This document shows, in pieces, positions 31,912 through 42,287 of a DNA stretch of 64,000 nucleotides (position 1 is its first letter; every line of letters starts with the position of its first letter). The notes beneath the pieces are model-generated. The model had not been told where the DNA came from and searched no databases. It saw only the letters and a list, made by a program, of their open reading frames with translations. Origin of the DNA: Deltaproteobacteria bacterium (GTDB lineage Bacteria; Myxococcota_A; UBA9160; UBA4427); NCBI GenBank assembly GCA_029261855.1, contig JAJDAN010000033.1, positions 62,001 to 126,000 on the forward strand, given 5' to 3'. Position numbers and translations under genes: made by a program.

Positions 31912-33276
31912 ATGTCGCGCGATCGTGCGAGTGACTCGATGGAGCTGTTCCCCGAACGGCCGAAACGCCGCGTCGACCCGCGCGCTCCCCTGGCCGACCG
32001 CATGCGTCCGCGCAGCTTCGAGGAAATGCTGGGGCAGGGACAGCTGACCGCCGAGGGCAGTGCCCTGCGTGCCATGGTCGCGTCCGGGGAGATGCCATCC
32101 CTGATCCTCTGGGGGCCCCCGGGTAGCGGCAAGACGACCCTCGCCTGGATCCTGGCCGATCAACCGGATTGCCGGATGGAGCCCCTGTCCGCCGTCACCT
32201 CGGGCGTGAAGGACATCCGCGAGGCGGTCGAACGTGCGCGACGGGTCGGACTTCGCACGATCCTCTTCATCGACGAGATCCACCGTTTGAACCGGGCACA
32301 GCAGGACGTGCTGCTTCCCCACGTCGAAGCGGGCACGGTGACCCTGGTCGGCGCCACGACGGAGAACCCCTCGTTCACGGTGAACGCTCCCCTGCTCTCC
32401 CGCTGTCGGGTGTTGACCTTGCGCCCACTCGAAGACGAGGCACTGGTCGGTCTCGTCGAACGGGCGGTCGCCGACCCGGATCGAGGCCTCGGCCGGTCGG
32501 GGCTGCGGCTCGGCGACGGCAGTATCGGCGCCATGGTTCAGGCGGCGGACGGTGATGCACGCCGCGCCCTCGGGCTGCTGGAGGCCGCCGCCGCCGTGCA
32601 CCGTCAGGGACCGCACGCGAACGACCCGCTGTCTCCCGAGACCATCCGCGAAGCCGCGGGCCGTCGCCTGTTGCTTCACGACCGGGACCGCGAAGAACAC
32701 TTCAACGTCGTGTCGGCCTTCATCAAGAGCCTGCGCGCGAGCGACCCCGACGCTTCCCTGTACTACCTCGCGCGCATGCTCGAGGCGGGGGAAGACCCGT
32801 TGTACCCGGCGCGGAGGCTGGTCGTCTTCGCATCCGAAGACATCGGCAACGCCGATCCCACCGCACTCCAGGTGGCCGTCGCCACCTACCAGGCCGTCGA
32901 GCGGATCGGCATGCCCGAGGCTCGTATCCCCCTCGCCCAGGCCACCACCCATCTCGCGTGCGCGCCCAAGAGCAACGCAGCCTACAAGGCCCTGGGCCGT
33001 GCCTACGAAGCCCTGCGCGAGACCGGGTCGGCGGCAGTCCCGATGCACCTGCGCAACGCCCCGACATCGCTCATGAAGGACCTCGGTTACGGGGCAGACT
33101 ACCGCTACCCCCACGACGAGCAGGACGCCTTCGTCGACGCCGAGAACCTGCCCGAAGCCCTTGCGGGCCGGCGCTTCTACGAGCCGACGGACCGTGGCAA
33201 CGAACGCGAGATCGCGGAGGCCCTGGAAGCAAGGCGACGCCGACGCACTTCGACGAGCGACGCGCCCGACAGCTAG
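31912..33276 (+). CDS. rarA: Replication-associated recombination ATPase RarA (MgsA)
   Basis: RarA is a clamp-loader-like AAA+ ATPase that acts at stalled forks. The 454-aa protein has Walker A LILWGPPGSGKTTLAW (residues 68-75 for the P-loop), Walker B TILFIDEIHRLNRAQQD, sensor-1 GATTENPSF, and the family C-terminus with HFNVVSAFIKSLRASDPDA, RRLVVFASEDIGNADP and the LMKDLGYGADYRYPHD block. It is the only rightward gene between 1 and 36 kb and converges on the GGDEF gene, sharing a hairpin repeat in the 38-base gap. Confidence 0.95.
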   Translation: MSRDRASDSMELFPERPKRRVDPRAPLADRMRPRSFEEMLGQGQLTAEGSALRAMVASGEMPSLILWGPPGSGKTTLAWILADQPDCRMEPLSAVTSGVKDIREAVERARRVGLRTILFIDEIHRLNRAQQDVLLPHVEAGTVTLVGATTENPSFTVNAPLLSRCRVLTLRPLEDEALVGLVERAVADPDRGLGRSGLRLGDGSIGAMVQAADGDARRALGLLEAAAAVHRQGPHANDPLSPETIREAAGRRLLLHDRDREEHFNVVSAFIKSLRASDPDASLYYLARMLEAGEDPLYPARRLVVFASEDIGNADPTALQVAVATYQAVERIGMPEARIPLAQATTHLACAPKSNAAYKALGRAYEALRETGSAAVPMHLRNAPTSLMKDLGYGADYRYPHDEQDAFVDAENLPEALAGRRFYEPTDRGNEREIAEALEARRRRRTSTSDAPDS

Positions 33277-33287
33277 GAGCCTGTTTC

Positions 33288-33306
33288 CCCAAGACGCAGT
33301 CTTGGG
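33288..33306. repeat. Perfect hairpin repeat between convergent genes
   Basis: A perfect 8-bp stem (CCCAAGAC, GCA loop, GTCTTGGG) sits in the 38-base gap between the rarA and GGDEF gene stops, both TAG. The surrounding bases (GCCTGTTTCC before, TCGGCCTCCTAG after) match the unit at 27375. It may serve as a shared bidirectional terminator, although no T-tract follows on either strand. Confidence 0.65.
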
Positions 33307-33314
33307 TCGGCCTC

Positions 33315-34241
33315 CTAGGAAGCGGCCTCATCGATCACTTCCACGCGGTTGCGCCCCTTCTCCTTGGCCCGGTAGAGCGCCGCGTCGGCCGCCGCGACGA
33401 GATCGTCGGGGGACTTCATCTCGGGCCGGTACTGCGCGACCCCGATGCTGACGCGCGACTGCACGGGCGCATCGACTCCGGCCTCGAAGGCCCCGGCCTC
33501 GACCTCGTGGCGCCAGCGCTCGGCGAGGACGCGCGCCCCTTCGAGATCACTCTGGGACAAGACCGCGAGAAACTCCTCTCCGCCATAGCGACCGATGACG
33601 TCCGTCTTGCGAAGCTCTCGGAGCAGGACCGAGGACACGCCGCGGAGCACGCGGTCCCCCGCCGGATGTCCCCAGGTGTCGTTGACGTCCTTGAAATGAT
33701 CGATGTCCACCATCATCACGCACAGCGGCGAGGCGTAGCGGCGCGCACGCAGGAATTCGATGGCGAGTACTTCGTGGACGTAGCGTCGCGTCCGCAAGCC
33801 CGTCAGCACATCGGTCGTCGAGAGACGCGCGAGCGTCTCGTTCTTCACGCGCAGCTCGTCCTGCAGGCGCTTGACCTTGAGATGCAGACGAAGCCGCGCG
33901 ACCAGCTCTCCCGGATGGAAGGGCTTCAGCACGAGGTCCGCGGCGCCCTGCTCGAGCAAGCGCACCCGACGGTCCAGGTCCTGCGAGCCGGTCAGGAACA
34001 CGAAGGGAACCTGGCGACTGGCGGGCATCGCCTCCTTGACGCGCAGGATCTTCTCTCCGTCGATGCCGGGCATCTCGAGGTCGCACAGGACCACGTCCAC
34101 GGAACCGTCGAGCAGGACCTTCAGACCGCGGATCCCGTCTTCGGCCTCGATGACGTTCTCGAAGACCCGGGACTCGGCAACCGCCCGCGCAATCTGCGCG
34201 CGGTGCACCGCCGAGTCGTCGATGATGAGCAGGGTCGCCAA
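33315..34241 (-). CDS. Receiver-GGDEF diguanylate cyclase (PleD/WspR type)
   Basis: The 308-aa protein has an N-terminal response-regulator receiver (acidic IIDDS, phospho-acceptor Asp54 in VVLCDLEMPG, and Lys in LVLKPFHPGE) and a C-terminal GGDEF domain. The active site is GGEEF at 220 to 224, and an allosteric inhibitory I-site RKTD lies at 211 to 214, the right spacing. It should make cyclic di-GMP when phosphorylated, with product inhibition. The start is a TTG at 34241 with GGAG seven bases upstream. No histidine kinase gene is adjacent. Confidence 0.93.
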   Translation of the reverse strand: MATLLIIDDSAVHRAQIARAVAESRVFENVIEAEDGIRGLKVLLDGSVDVVLCDLEMPGIDGEKILRVKEAMPASRQVPFVFLTGSQDLDRRVRLLEQGAADLVLKPFHPGELVARLRLHLKVKRLQDELRVKNETLARLSTTDVLTGLRTRRYVHEVLAIEFLRARRYASPLCVMMVDIDHFKDVNDTWGHPAGDRVLRGVSSVLLRELRKTDVIGRYGGEEFLAVLSQSDLEGARVLAERWRHEVEAGAFEAGVDAPVQSRVSIGVAQYRPEMKSPDDLVAAADAALYRAKEKGRNRVEVIDEAAS

Positions 34242-34402
34242 GGAACTTCTCCGCCTGATCCGCTACGGGGGGTATCGGCGGAACACCGCGCCGGCTTGCG
34301 GGTCCGGGGACCGGCAGGCGAGCGGCAGTCTCCAAGCAAGACTGGGGGCACGACGAGATGAGGCAAGACCAGCGAAGGCAAGGCGAGCCGACGGATCCCC
34401 GT

Positions 34403-34564
34403 CAGGCGGCCAGCTGCATCAGCCCCGTGAGGCTCCCGCCCATGATCTGGGCCCGGTCTGCCAGGGGCAGGCCCGCCAGCTCGTCAACGAAGCTCACCGG
34501 GTCGCCTTCGCCAGTGCAGGTTGTCGAGCACCTCGGACCACGACACCTGGGTCGAGACGTCCAT
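34403..34564 (-). pseudogene. Possible C-terminal remnant of an amidohydrolase-like gene
   Basis: Two short frames on the minus strand read together like the end of a protein: MDVSTQVSWSEVLDNLH, then after a one-base shift GEGDPVSFVDELAGLP and RAQIMGGSLTGLMQLAA before a stop. The style (a DEL.GLP.ADRA.IMGG end) resembles C-termini of amidohydrolase-2-type enzymes. No upstream body of such a gene exists, since the DUF2254 gene ends exactly here (TGATG). It could be a decayed remnant or chance. The remaining bases up to 34242 hold the Shine-Dalgarno of the GGDEF gene and nothing else I recognise. Confidence 0.3.
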
Positions 34565-35928
34565 CAGGCGGTCCCTCCTTCCGGGATTGCAGCTGCGCCG
34601 AGGGCCACGCGAACCCGCTCGTACGCCGCCGCGACCCGGGCGCGGTCGCGGTCCGACCGGCGCTCGCGCGAACGTTCGAAGGCGGCGTGGATCTCGCGAG
34701 CGTGCTCTTGGAGGACTTCGCGACGAGACGCGTCCGCAGCTCCTTCGACCCCCGCAGCAACGGCCCGGAGTAGCGCGCTCGCCACCTGTGGGTCATCCGC
34801 GCCGTAGAGCCGGATGGAATCCAAGCAGCTCGACACGATGTCGTCGAAGCGCGTCGGCGCGACGACGACGCGCAGCACGTCGGCGTCGTCGAAGCGCCGG
34901 CCAGACGGAAAGCTCCGCGGCGCGAGCCGTGCGATCAGGCTGCCCAGGCGATGGATGCATTCGACGGCGGTCTTGGGGTCATTGACGCCCGGCGACAGCG
35001 CGCGCACGGCCATCTCCGAGAGCTGCTCGACCAGGAAGCCGACATCCTGGACCGGCGTGCGGTGGTCTCCGAGGATGCAGCAGCCGCGCAACGCGGCTGC
35101 CACCTCGTCGGTCACCTTGGCCGCGGGCGCAACCCGCGCAATCCGCGATCCCTCACCGACGAACTCTCCCGGACACGCGTCCATCCAGATCAACAGGTCA
35201 TGCTCGCAGGCGAGCGCGAGGGTCGCCTCGTCGTCGAGAATGCGAACGTACCCCTCCCCCGCCGAGAAGATCTCCCGGACCTCCTCGCCGAGAGCGGCGA
35301 GCCGCTCCTCGTCCCCGTGGTCCGAGCCCGCCGCTCGCTCTTTCCCCAGCGCTTCCGGGAAGAGCACCGGAATCTGCTCGCGGATCTCGCAGGCCACCGC
35401 GGCGATCACGCTCGAGGCCTGCAGCGAGTTCGCGGTGTGATGGATGAAGAAGATCAGGACGAACAGGCTGACGACCGCGAGTAATACCGCACCGGCCGTC
35501 GCCACATAGGGGACGCGGTCGGGAGACCCCACGGCCCGCAGCACCAACAGGCTGTAGAAGAAGGTCGACAGGAAGGTCCCGAGCGCAAACTGACTCGAGC
35601 GGTCCCGGAAGAAGGTCCGCAGCAGACGCGGACCGAACTGCGAAGACGTCAGGGTCAGCGCCACGACCGTGATCGAGAAGACCACACCGGTCACCGTCAT
35701 CATCGAGCCGGCGATGGTCGAGAGCACGGCGCGCGCGCCGTCCGCACTGACCCCGGTCAGCCAGGGCATCGCGAGGACGCCCTCGAGTGGCACACGCCGG
35801 TCGAACTCGATGGTCGCCAGTGCCAACGCGCCCGAGAGCACCGCCATCTGCGCCGGGAAGAACCAGTAGCTGCCGCGCAGCGCATCCCACCGGTCGAGCA
35901 GGTACCCGTACCATCGCCGGGGATTCAT
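34564..35928 (-). CDS. DUF2254 family membrane protein
   Basis: The 454-aa protein has about four N-terminal membrane segments (from YWFFPAQMAVLSGALALA to AVLLAVVSLFVLIFFIHH) with the conserved tract MMTVTGVVFSITVVALTLTS and FGPRLLRTFFRD, followed by a large soluble domain with VRALSPGVNDPKTAVECIHRLG. These are the marks of DUF2254, a predicted inner-membrane family with no established function. The ATG at 35928 has GGAGG four bases upstream. It is downstream of the small lipoprotein and DUF1328 genes and may form an envelope-related unit with them. Confidence 0.85.
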   Translation of the reverse strand: MNPRRWYGYLLDRWDALRGSYWFFPAQMAVLSGALALATIEFDRRVPLEGVLAMPWLTGVSADGARAVLSTIAGSMMTVTGVVFSITVVALTLTSSQFGPRLLRTFFRDRSSQFALGTFLSTFFYSLLVLRAVGSPDRVPYVATAGAVLLAVVSLFVLIFFIHHTANSLQASSVIAAVACEIREQIPVLFPEALGKERAAGSDHGDEERLAALGEEVREIFSAGEGYVRILDDEATLALACEHDLLIWMDACPGEFVGEGSRIARVAPAAKVTDEVAAALRGCCILGDHRTPVQDVGFLVEQLSEMAVRALSPGVNDPKTAVECIHRLGSLIARLAPRSFPSGRRFDDADVLRVVVAPTRFDDIVSSCLDSIRLYGADDPQVASALLRAVAAGVEGAADASRREVLQEHAREIHAAFERSRERRSDRDRARVAAAYERVRVALGAAAIPEGGTA

Positions 35929-35956
35929 GAAGCCTCCGGGCGCAAGCCCGCCAGGG

Positions 35957-35987
35957 GCCCGACCCAAGACTTCGTCTCGGGTCGGGC
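35957..35987. repeat. 14-bp hairpin repeat
   Basis: Arms of 14 bp (GCCCGACCCAAGAC and GTCTCGGGTCGGGC, one mismatch) flank a TTC loop between the small lipoprotein stop (TAG at 35990) and the DUF2254 start. It is a longer version of the units at 27375 and 33288, sharing CCCAAGAC and the trailing GGCTCCTAG. Its place inside a predicted operon suggests RNA processing or partial termination rather than a final terminator. Confidence 0.6.
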
Positions 35988-35989
35988 TC

Positions 35990-36211
35990 CTAGCTGTGGT
36001 CGTCGATCTCGTCCTCGACCGCTTCCTTGGCGTCCTTCGCCTCGTCTTCCACCTCTTCCACGAACTCGTCCATCGGGCTGCGCTCCTCGCAGGCAGTCAG
36101 CGAGAACGCCCCCCCAGCGAGGAGGACTGCCCCCAGGATCCGCACAGCGGCTCCTCGCGAGGCGCGAAGTCGAACGCGATGCAATACGGAACCGATCTTC
36201 GTGAGACTCAT
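35990..36211 (-). CDS. Small acidic lipoprotein
   Basis: The 73-aa product starts MSLTKIGSVLHRVRLRASRG, has a hydrophobic segment and a lipobox-like end FSLTACEE, so it is probably lipidated at that Cys. The mature part is about 30 residues and strongly acidic (DEFVEEVEDEAKDAKEAVED). GGAGG lies eight bases before the ATG. It is 41 bases downstream of the DUF1328 gene. Such tiny lipoproteins often accompany stress-related membrane proteins. No function is assigned. Confidence 0.75.
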   Translation of the reverse strand: MSLTKIGSVLHRVRLRASRGAAVRILGAVLLAGGAFSLTACEERSPMDEFVEEVEDEAKDAKEAVEDEIDDHS

Positions 36212-36252
36212 GTGCGTTTCCTCCCTTGTGATCATTCGGTGGCGCGGTTCGT

Positions 36253-36426
36253 TCAAGCGGGCGACTGGCCACGCAGCGCGCGCGCAACCGCCGACACCAC
36301 CATCAGCACGAGGAAGACGACGAACAGGACCCACGCGATGTTGGCGGAAGCACCAGCAAGTCCGGAGAACCCGAGCAAGCCAGCAACCAGTGCCAGAACC
36401 AGAAATGTCAGTGCCCAACCAAGCAT
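36253..36426 (-). CDS. DUF1328 (YtjA-like) small membrane protein
   Basis: The 57-aa protein [20 protein letters not shown]... has two membrane segments separated by [11 protein letters not shown], matching the E. coli YtjA/DUF1328 pattern (W near the start, LGF.GLAG). AGGAGG lies eight bases upstream of the ATG. These proteins are widespread and often stress-induced, but no molecular role is established. It leads the short leftward run DUF1328, lipoprotein, DUF2254. Confidence 0.88.
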   Translation of the reverse strand: MLGWALTFLVLALVAGLLGFSGLAGASANIAWVLFVVFLVLMVVSAVARALRGQSPA

Positions 36427-36626
36427 TGAGTTGACCTCCTGGGAGCGTCGAGTGCACGCAACGTGCCAGGTACGGGGCAGCCGTCACGACCGCCTCGACG
36501 TCTGCGGGACTCCAAGGAGCGGACGTTTGTAGAAGCTACACACGCGGCGGGAGCCTGGAGGCCCTGTCGCCGCGCGGTGCTGGCATGCCGCTTGCTCACT
36601 CGGTCCACCTGGAGGCCCGAGCAGAC

Positions 36627-36776
36627 ATGCACAAGCCACCCATCGGTGATCCCCGACATCGGCCGGAACGCGAGCTCCCGCCGCGCGAGCCCGACGACGC
36701 ACCGGTAGAAGACCCGCGGCCTGATCCGAAGCCGGTGGAGTTGCCGCCGGACCCCGACGAGCCGAGCCGGAAGTAG
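36627..36776 (+). CDS. Small proline-rich acidic protein, tentative
   Basis: A 49-codon frame reads MHKPPIGDPRHRPEREL, then alternates Pro, Asp, Glu and Arg to the end (VELPPDPDEPSRK). The composition resembles short Pro-rich hypothetical proteins found beside stress genes in proteobacteria. A GGAGG is present 11 bases upstream, rather far. It may be real, but its size and composition in GC-rich DNA leave room for chance. Confidence 0.4.
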   Translation: MHKPPIGDPRHRPERELPPREPDDAPVEDPRPDPKPVELPPDPDEPSRK

Positions 36777-36907
36777 CCGTTGGAGCCTCGCAACGACGAA
36801 GGAGGGATCGACATCCCCGGCTCTGCATCCGAAGCGGCCGCGCAAGCTGCTGACAGCTTGATCGCGACCGTGCACTCAACTAGCGGCGGGTCGAACGAAG
36901 GGCCACG

Positions 36908-36984
36908 TGGCGGGGCGGACGGGACTCGAACCCGCAACTTCTGGCGTGACAGGCCAGTGCTCTAACCAATTGAACTACCGCCCC
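36908..36984 (-). tRNA. tRNA-Asp (GTC)
   Basis: The cloverleaf folds with acceptor GGGGCGG/CCGCCCC, G at position 73, anticodon GTC in CTGTCAC, and T-loop GGTTCGAGTCC. The 3' CCA is encoded. Upstream on the minus strand there is a weak ATTTTA that could be a -10. It lies about 190 bases downstream of tRNA-Val on the same strand, with a repeat-rich spacer between. Confidence 0.95.
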
Positions 36985-37070
36985 GGCAGCCCTTGGGGGC
37001 CGGTAAAATGCCCGAGATTCCCGGGCTCGCAAGCCCCTGCCCCCAATTGAGGCAGGCAGGCCACGGAAGA

Positions 37071-37171
37071 GCGCCTGCGGCCCAGCAAGTCGCGCCGCGA
37101 AGCGGCCCGCGCTTGCGAAAAGCGCCCGCGGCTCAGCGAGTCGCGCCGCGGAGCGGCCCGACTCGCGAAAA
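37071..37171. repeat. Tandem pair of ~50-bp hairpin repeats between tRNA-Asp and tRNA-Val
   Basis: Copy 1 (37071-37121) and copy 2 (37122-37171) share over 80% identity, and each folds into a hairpin ending GCGAAAA. The stem base changes in a matched way: GCAAG with CTTGC in copy 1, GCGAG with CTCGC in copy 2. Copy 2 forms GCGAGTCG.GCCGC / GCGGC.CGACTCGC around a GGA loop. The first 22 bases of copy 1 recur exactly, inverted, at 43981-44002 beside tRNA-Lys. Compensatory change suggests that the fold matters. Confidence 0.75.
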
Positions 37172-37172
37172 G

Positions 37173-37249
37173 TGGTGGGCGTGCACGGATTCGAACCGCG
37201 GACCCTCTCGGTGTAAACGAGATGCTCTAACCAACTGAGCTACACGCCC
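37173..37249 (-). tRNA. tRNA-Val (TAC)
   Basis: Acceptor GGGCGTG/CACGCCC, D-arm TAGCTCAGTTGGTTAGAGC, anticodon TAC in the loop TTTACAC, T-loop GGTTCGAATCC, A73 and an encoded CCA. Repeat copy 2 ends two bases after its 3' end, and another hairpin repeat lies about 50 bases upstream. Confidence 0.95.
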
Positions 37250-37299
37250 GCAGAGCCTTCAGCGAGAACCAGACCCCCCAACCCAGAGCCCTCAGCCCA

Positions 37300-37330
37300 G
37301 CAAGTTCGGCAGCTCCGCTGCCGGACTTGC
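37300..37330. repeat. 14-bp hairpin repeat between tRNA-Val and lon
   Basis: Arms GCAAGTTCGGCAGC and GCTGCCGGACTTGC pair over 14 bp (one G-U) around TCC. It is preceded by GCCCA and followed by GGAAACAGGC and a second TGCCGGACTTGCTG. The GCCCAGCAAGT lead matches the tRNA-linked repeats and the GGAAACAGGC tail matches the stop-linked hairpins, so it joins the two groups. It lies just after the lon stop and may act as its terminator. Confidence 0.65.
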
Positions 37331-37357
37331 GGAAACAGGCTGCCGGACTTGCTGAAA

Positions 37358-39862
37358 CTAGTTCACGCCCGCCGGGTGAGCGACGTCCGTCTCCTGCGCG
37401 CGGTGCGGCGGGAGCGGCAGGTCGTAGATGTCGTCGAGGTCGTGGAAGCCCTCTCGGAAGAATGCCGTGGGATCGTCCAGGGCCAGTGCCGTCGCCAGCA
37501 CCTCGTCCATGTGGTCGACCAGGACGATCTCGAGGGACTTCTTGATCAGCGCCGGCAAGTCCTTGAGATCCTTCTCGTTCTCTCTCGGGATGATGACCTT
37601 GCTGACGCCACCGCGGTGCGCGGCGATCAGCTTCTCCTTGAGACCGCCGATGGGCAGCACGCGGCCGCGCAAGGTGATCTCACCCGTCATGCCGATGTTC
37701 GCCCGGATCGGGACCCGGGTGAGCGCAGACGCGATGGTCGTCGCCAGGGTAATGCCCGCGGACGGCCCGTCCTTGGGCGTACCGCCTTCGGGCACATGGA
37801 TGTGGATGTCGACATTCGAGTAGAAGTCGCGCTTGAGGCCCAACTGCTTGGCGCGTGAGCGGATGTAGGACATGGCCGCACCGGCGGATTCCTGCATCAC
37901 CTCACCCAGGCGCCCGGTCAGCTGCAGCTTGCCCTTGCCCGGTGTCACCGCGACCTCGGTCTGCAGCAACTCGCCGCCGACCTCGGTGTAGGCGAGTCCG
38001 GTGCAGACTCCGACCTTGTCCTCGTCTTCCGTCGTCCCGAAGCGGTACTTCTGGACGCCGAGGTACTTCTTGACGAGCTTGGGCGTGATCCGCGTGATCT
38101 TCTCGACGCCACCGTCCTCGCTCCGGTCGGTCACGACCTTGCGGGCAACCTTGCGGCAGATCGAGGCCAGCTCTCGTTCGAGGCTTCGCACACCCGACTC
38201 CCGGGTGTAGAAGCGGATCACGTCGAGCAGCGCCGAATCGCTGTACTCGATCTGCTCGGCGTTGAGGCCATTGGCTTCGACGACCTTCGGCACCAGGTGC
38301 TTCTTGGCGATCTGGAGCTTCTCGGGCTCGATGTAGCCCGGGATCTGGATGATCTCCATGCGGTCCTGGAGCGGCCGCGGGATCTCGTGCAGGGTGTTGG
38401 CGGTGCAGATGAACAGGATCTTCGACAGGTCGTAGTCGAGGTCCATGTAGTGGTCGTTGAACGTGTGGTTCTGCTCCGGATCGAGCACCTCGAGCAACGC
38501 CGAGGAGGGATCCCCGCGGAAGTCCATCGACATCTTGTCGATCTCGTCCAGCAGGAAGACCGGATTGCTCGAGCCCGCCTTCTTGAGACTCTGCAGGATC
38601 TTGCCGGGCATCGCGCCGATGTAGGTGCGGCGATGACCGCGGATCTCGGCCTCGTCGCGCACTCCACCGAGACTCATGCGGACGAAGTCCCGCCCCGTGG
38701 AACGGGCAACGGACTTGCCGAGTGACGTCTTGCCGACGCCGGGCGGGCCGACGAGGCAGAGGATCGGGCCCTTCATGCGGTCGACCAGGGACTGCACGGC
38801 GAGATACTCGAGGATGCGATCCTTCGGCTTCTCGAGCCCGTGGTGGTCGGCGTCGAGAACGCCCTGGGCCACCTTCAGGTCGATGTGCTCTTCGCGCTCC
38901 TCGTTCCAGGGAAGCGCCAGGATCCAATCGATGTAGTTGCGGACGACCGTCGCCTCGGCGCTCATGGGCGACATCATCTTGAGCTTCTTCAGCTCCTTCT
39001 CGCCCCGCTCCCGCGCGGGGTCCGGCATTTCCTTGGCGGCGAGCTGCTCTTCGAGCTCCTGGATCTCATTCTTGAACTCGTCGCGGTCACCGAGTTCCTT
39101 CTGGATCGCCCGCATCTGCTCGTTGAGGTAGTACTCCTTCTGCGAGCGCTCCATCTGCTTCTTGACGCGACCGCGGATCTTGCGCTCGACCTCGAGCACC
39201 TCGATCTCGGCCTGCATGCGGCCGTAGACCTCTCGCAGGCGATCGAGCGGAGCCAGGATCTCGAGGATGGACTGTCGCTCTTCGAGCTTGAGATTCAGGT
39301 GCGAGACGATCGTGTCCGCGAGCTTCCCCACTTCCTGGATGGAGGTGATGGTGTTGAGCAGTTCCGGCGGGACCTTCTTGTTCAGCTTGACGTAGCTCTC
39401 GAAGCCGCCGTGGATGGACCGGATGAGGGCGTCCGCCTCGGTGCTGTCGTCGGCGGCGTCGGGCAGCTCATCGATGACGCACTGGAAGTACGGGTCGTCT
39501 GTCGCAAATTCGCGGATGCGCGCCCGGCACTTGCCTTCGACCAGCACCTTGACGGTGCCGTCGGGCAGGCGCAGCAGCTGGATGATCGTTCCGAGGGTGC
39601 CGATCTCGTAGATGTCGTCGGCGGTGGGCTCGTCCTGACCGGCCTGGCGCTGGGCGGACAGCATCAACTCTCGATTGCCGGCGACGGCATCCTCGAGGGC
39701 CTGGATCGACTTCGCGCGCCCCACGAAGAGGGGGACCACGTGATTCGGGAAGACGACGATGTCTCGCAGGGGCAGCAGCGGAACCAGGCGATCCGCGTCC
39801 GCGGCCGTCACCTCACCGTTCTCGCTCGCTTCCTGCTCGTCGTCGTTCCTGAAGAAGACCAT
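37358..39862 (-). CDS. lon: ATP-dependent protease Lon
   Basis: Lon degrades misfolded and regulatory proteins. The 834-aa chain has the N-terminal substrate-binding domain ([23 protein letters not shown]), the AAA+ module with [17 protein letters not shown] and [16 protein letters not shown], and the Ser/Lys protease domain with [12 protein letters not shown] (Ser701) and [13 protein letters not shown] (Lys744). It is the final gene of a tig-clpP-clpX-lon run, 37 bases after clpX, so all four proteostasis genes are probably co-transcribed. Confidence 0.98.
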   Translation of the reverse strand: MVFFRNDDEQEASENGEVTAADADRLVPLLPLRDIVVFPNHVVPLFVGRAKSIQALEDAVAGNRELMLSAQRQAGQDEPTADDIYEIGTLGTIIQLLRLPDGTVKVLVEGKCRARIREFATDDPYFQCVIDELPDAADDSTEADALIRSIHGGFESYVKLNKKVPPELLNTITSIQEVGKLADTIVSHLNLKLEERQSILEILAPLDRLREVYGRMQAEIEVLEVERKIRGRVKKQMERSQKEYYLNEQMRAIQKELGDRDEFKNEIQELEEQLAAKEMPDPARERGEKELKKLKMMSPMSAEATVVRNYIDWILALPWNEEREEHIDLKVAQGVLDADHHGLEKPKDRILEYLAVQSLVDRMKGPILCLVGPPGVGKTSLGKSVARSTGRDFVRMSLGGVRDEAEIRGHRRTYIGAMPGKILQSLKKAGSSNPVFLLDEIDKMSMDFRGDPSSALLEVLDPEQNHTFNDHYMDLDYDLSKILFICTANTLHEIPRPLQDRMEIIQIPGYIEPEKLQIAKKHLVPKVVEANGLNAEQIEYSDSALLDVIRFYTRESGVRSLERELASICRKVARKVVTDRSEDGGVEKITRITPKLVKKYLGVQKYRFGTTEDEDKVGVCTGLAYTEVGGELLQTEVAVTPGKGKLQLTGRLGEVMQESAGAAMSYIRSRAKQLGLKRDFYSNVDIHIHVPEGGTPKDGPSAGITLATTIASALTRVPIRANIGMTGEITLRGRVLPIGGLKEKLIAAHRGGVSKVIIPRENEKDLKDLPALIKKSLEIVLVDHMDEVLATALALDDPTAFFREGFHDLDDIYDLPLPPHRAQETDVAHPAGVN

Positions 39863-39899
39863 CCTTGCTCCCTACCGTGCCCCCCAATCCCAGCTCGAG

Positions 39900-41147
<1,248 letters not shown>

Positions 41148-41207
41148 CGTCCGCTACCTGCTCCGTATCCTGGAGACCCGCACTCTCGCGGCGCTCTCAC
41201 CGCATTC

Positions 41208-41870
41208 TCAGGAAAGGGAAACGCCCTCTTCCTGTCCGTCGCCTTCGGCGGCCTTGCGCTTCTTGGTTCCACCGTTGAGCTTGGGGCTCGTCCGTCGACT
41301 CGCAACCGCATCGACGATGCCGTAGTCCTTGGCTTCGCCAGCGGACATATAGTAATCGCGCTCCGTATCCTTCGCGATCTGCTCGGCCGACTTGCCCGTG
41401 TGCTCCGCCAGGATCTCGTTCATCGTCTGGCGCATCTTCAGGATCTCGGTGGCCTGGATGTCGATGTCCACGGCCTGCCCGCGCGCTCCACCCATCGGCT
41501 GATGGATCATGATGCGCGCATTCGACAGCGCCACGCGCCTCCCCGGTGCGCCGGCTGCCAGCAGCAGGGCCCCCATGGAAGCGGCCTGCCCGATGCACGT
41601 CGTCTCGATCTGCGGGCGCACGAACTGCATCGTGTCGTAGATCGCCCAACCCGCCGTCACGCTGCCACCGGGCGAGTTGATGTAGAGGTGGATGTCCTTG
41701 TCCGGATCCTCGGCTTCGAGGAACAGGAGCTGAGCGACGATGACGTTGGCGACGTCGTCGTTGATCTCGGTCCCCAGGAAGACGACGCGGTCTCGCAGGA
41801 GGCGGGAATAGATGTCGAAGACACGCTCGCCGCGCTGACTCTGTTCGATGACGTACGGGATCACCGGCAT
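41208..41870 (-). CDS. clpP: ClpP serine protease subunit
   Basis: This is the proteolytic chamber partner of ClpX. The 220-aa protein starts [20 protein letters not shown] and has the catalytic triad Ser98 ([13 protein letters not shown]), His123 (MIHQPMGG) and Asp172 (DTERDYYMS). The C-terminal extension past the core is lysine-rich. The ATG at 41870 is preceded by a GAGAGAG purine tract; frames extending upstream of it show no conservation with ClpP. Confidence 0.97.
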   Translation of the reverse strand: MPVIPYVIEQSQRGERVFDIYSRLLRDRVVFLGTEINDDVANVIVAQLLFLEAEDPDKDIHLYINSPGGSVTAGWAIYDTMQFVRPQIETTCIGQAASMGALLLAAGAPGRRVALSNARIMIHQPMGGARGQAVDIDIQATEILKMRQTMNEILAEHTGKSAEQIAKDTERDYYMSAGEAKDYGIVDAVASRRTSPKLNGGTKKRKAAEGDGQEEGVSLS

Positions 41871-42287
41871 GCTTGCTCTCTCTCGATGCTGTCTGCGCTG
41901 CCCACGTTCTTCTCCTGGTCCCTCTTCCCCCGTTCTCGCGCGCCCGTCACACACGACAACTCGAGACACGGCAACTCGAACTCATGGTAGACGACTTCGT
42001 TCTCACCAGTGAATCCGGTGACTTCGCTCCGGATGGACTGACGAGTGGCGCCGAGACATTCCTGCGGGGGGATGCCTTCTGGGTAGCACGCCCCGGACTC
42101 CCCTGCCGCTTGCGCGACCCCTGACACATCGTTCAGGTGGGTCACAGCGACGCCCGCGAACGTTCCGCTCCCGAGGCGGTTTCTGGGCGTTGATTCAGCC
42201 CTTGATTCAGGCCCGAACGCAGGCTTGGATGTCCGCCGGGGCTGGCGCGTTTCTGCATGCGGGTTGCCGGTCGCGTGTGACGGCTCG
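41871..42287. other. Intergenic region between tig and clpP
   Basis: The 417-base gap is the longest in the proteostasis cluster and probably carries a clpP promoter. It contains two adjacent 15-bp direct repeats at 41950-41964 and 41965-41979 (core ACTCGA preceded by CACG-CA), 80 to 110 bases ahead of the clpP start, and a short repeat TTGATTCAG at about 42192 and 42204. A frame of 94 codons crosses the region into clpP but shows no recognisable features. No RNA gene was found. Confidence 0.5.

Noticed and set aside
41861-42145. 94-codon frame overlapping the clpP start
   Set aside because: No recognisable feature, no clear ribosome binding site, and it overlaps the ClpP N-terminus out of frame.
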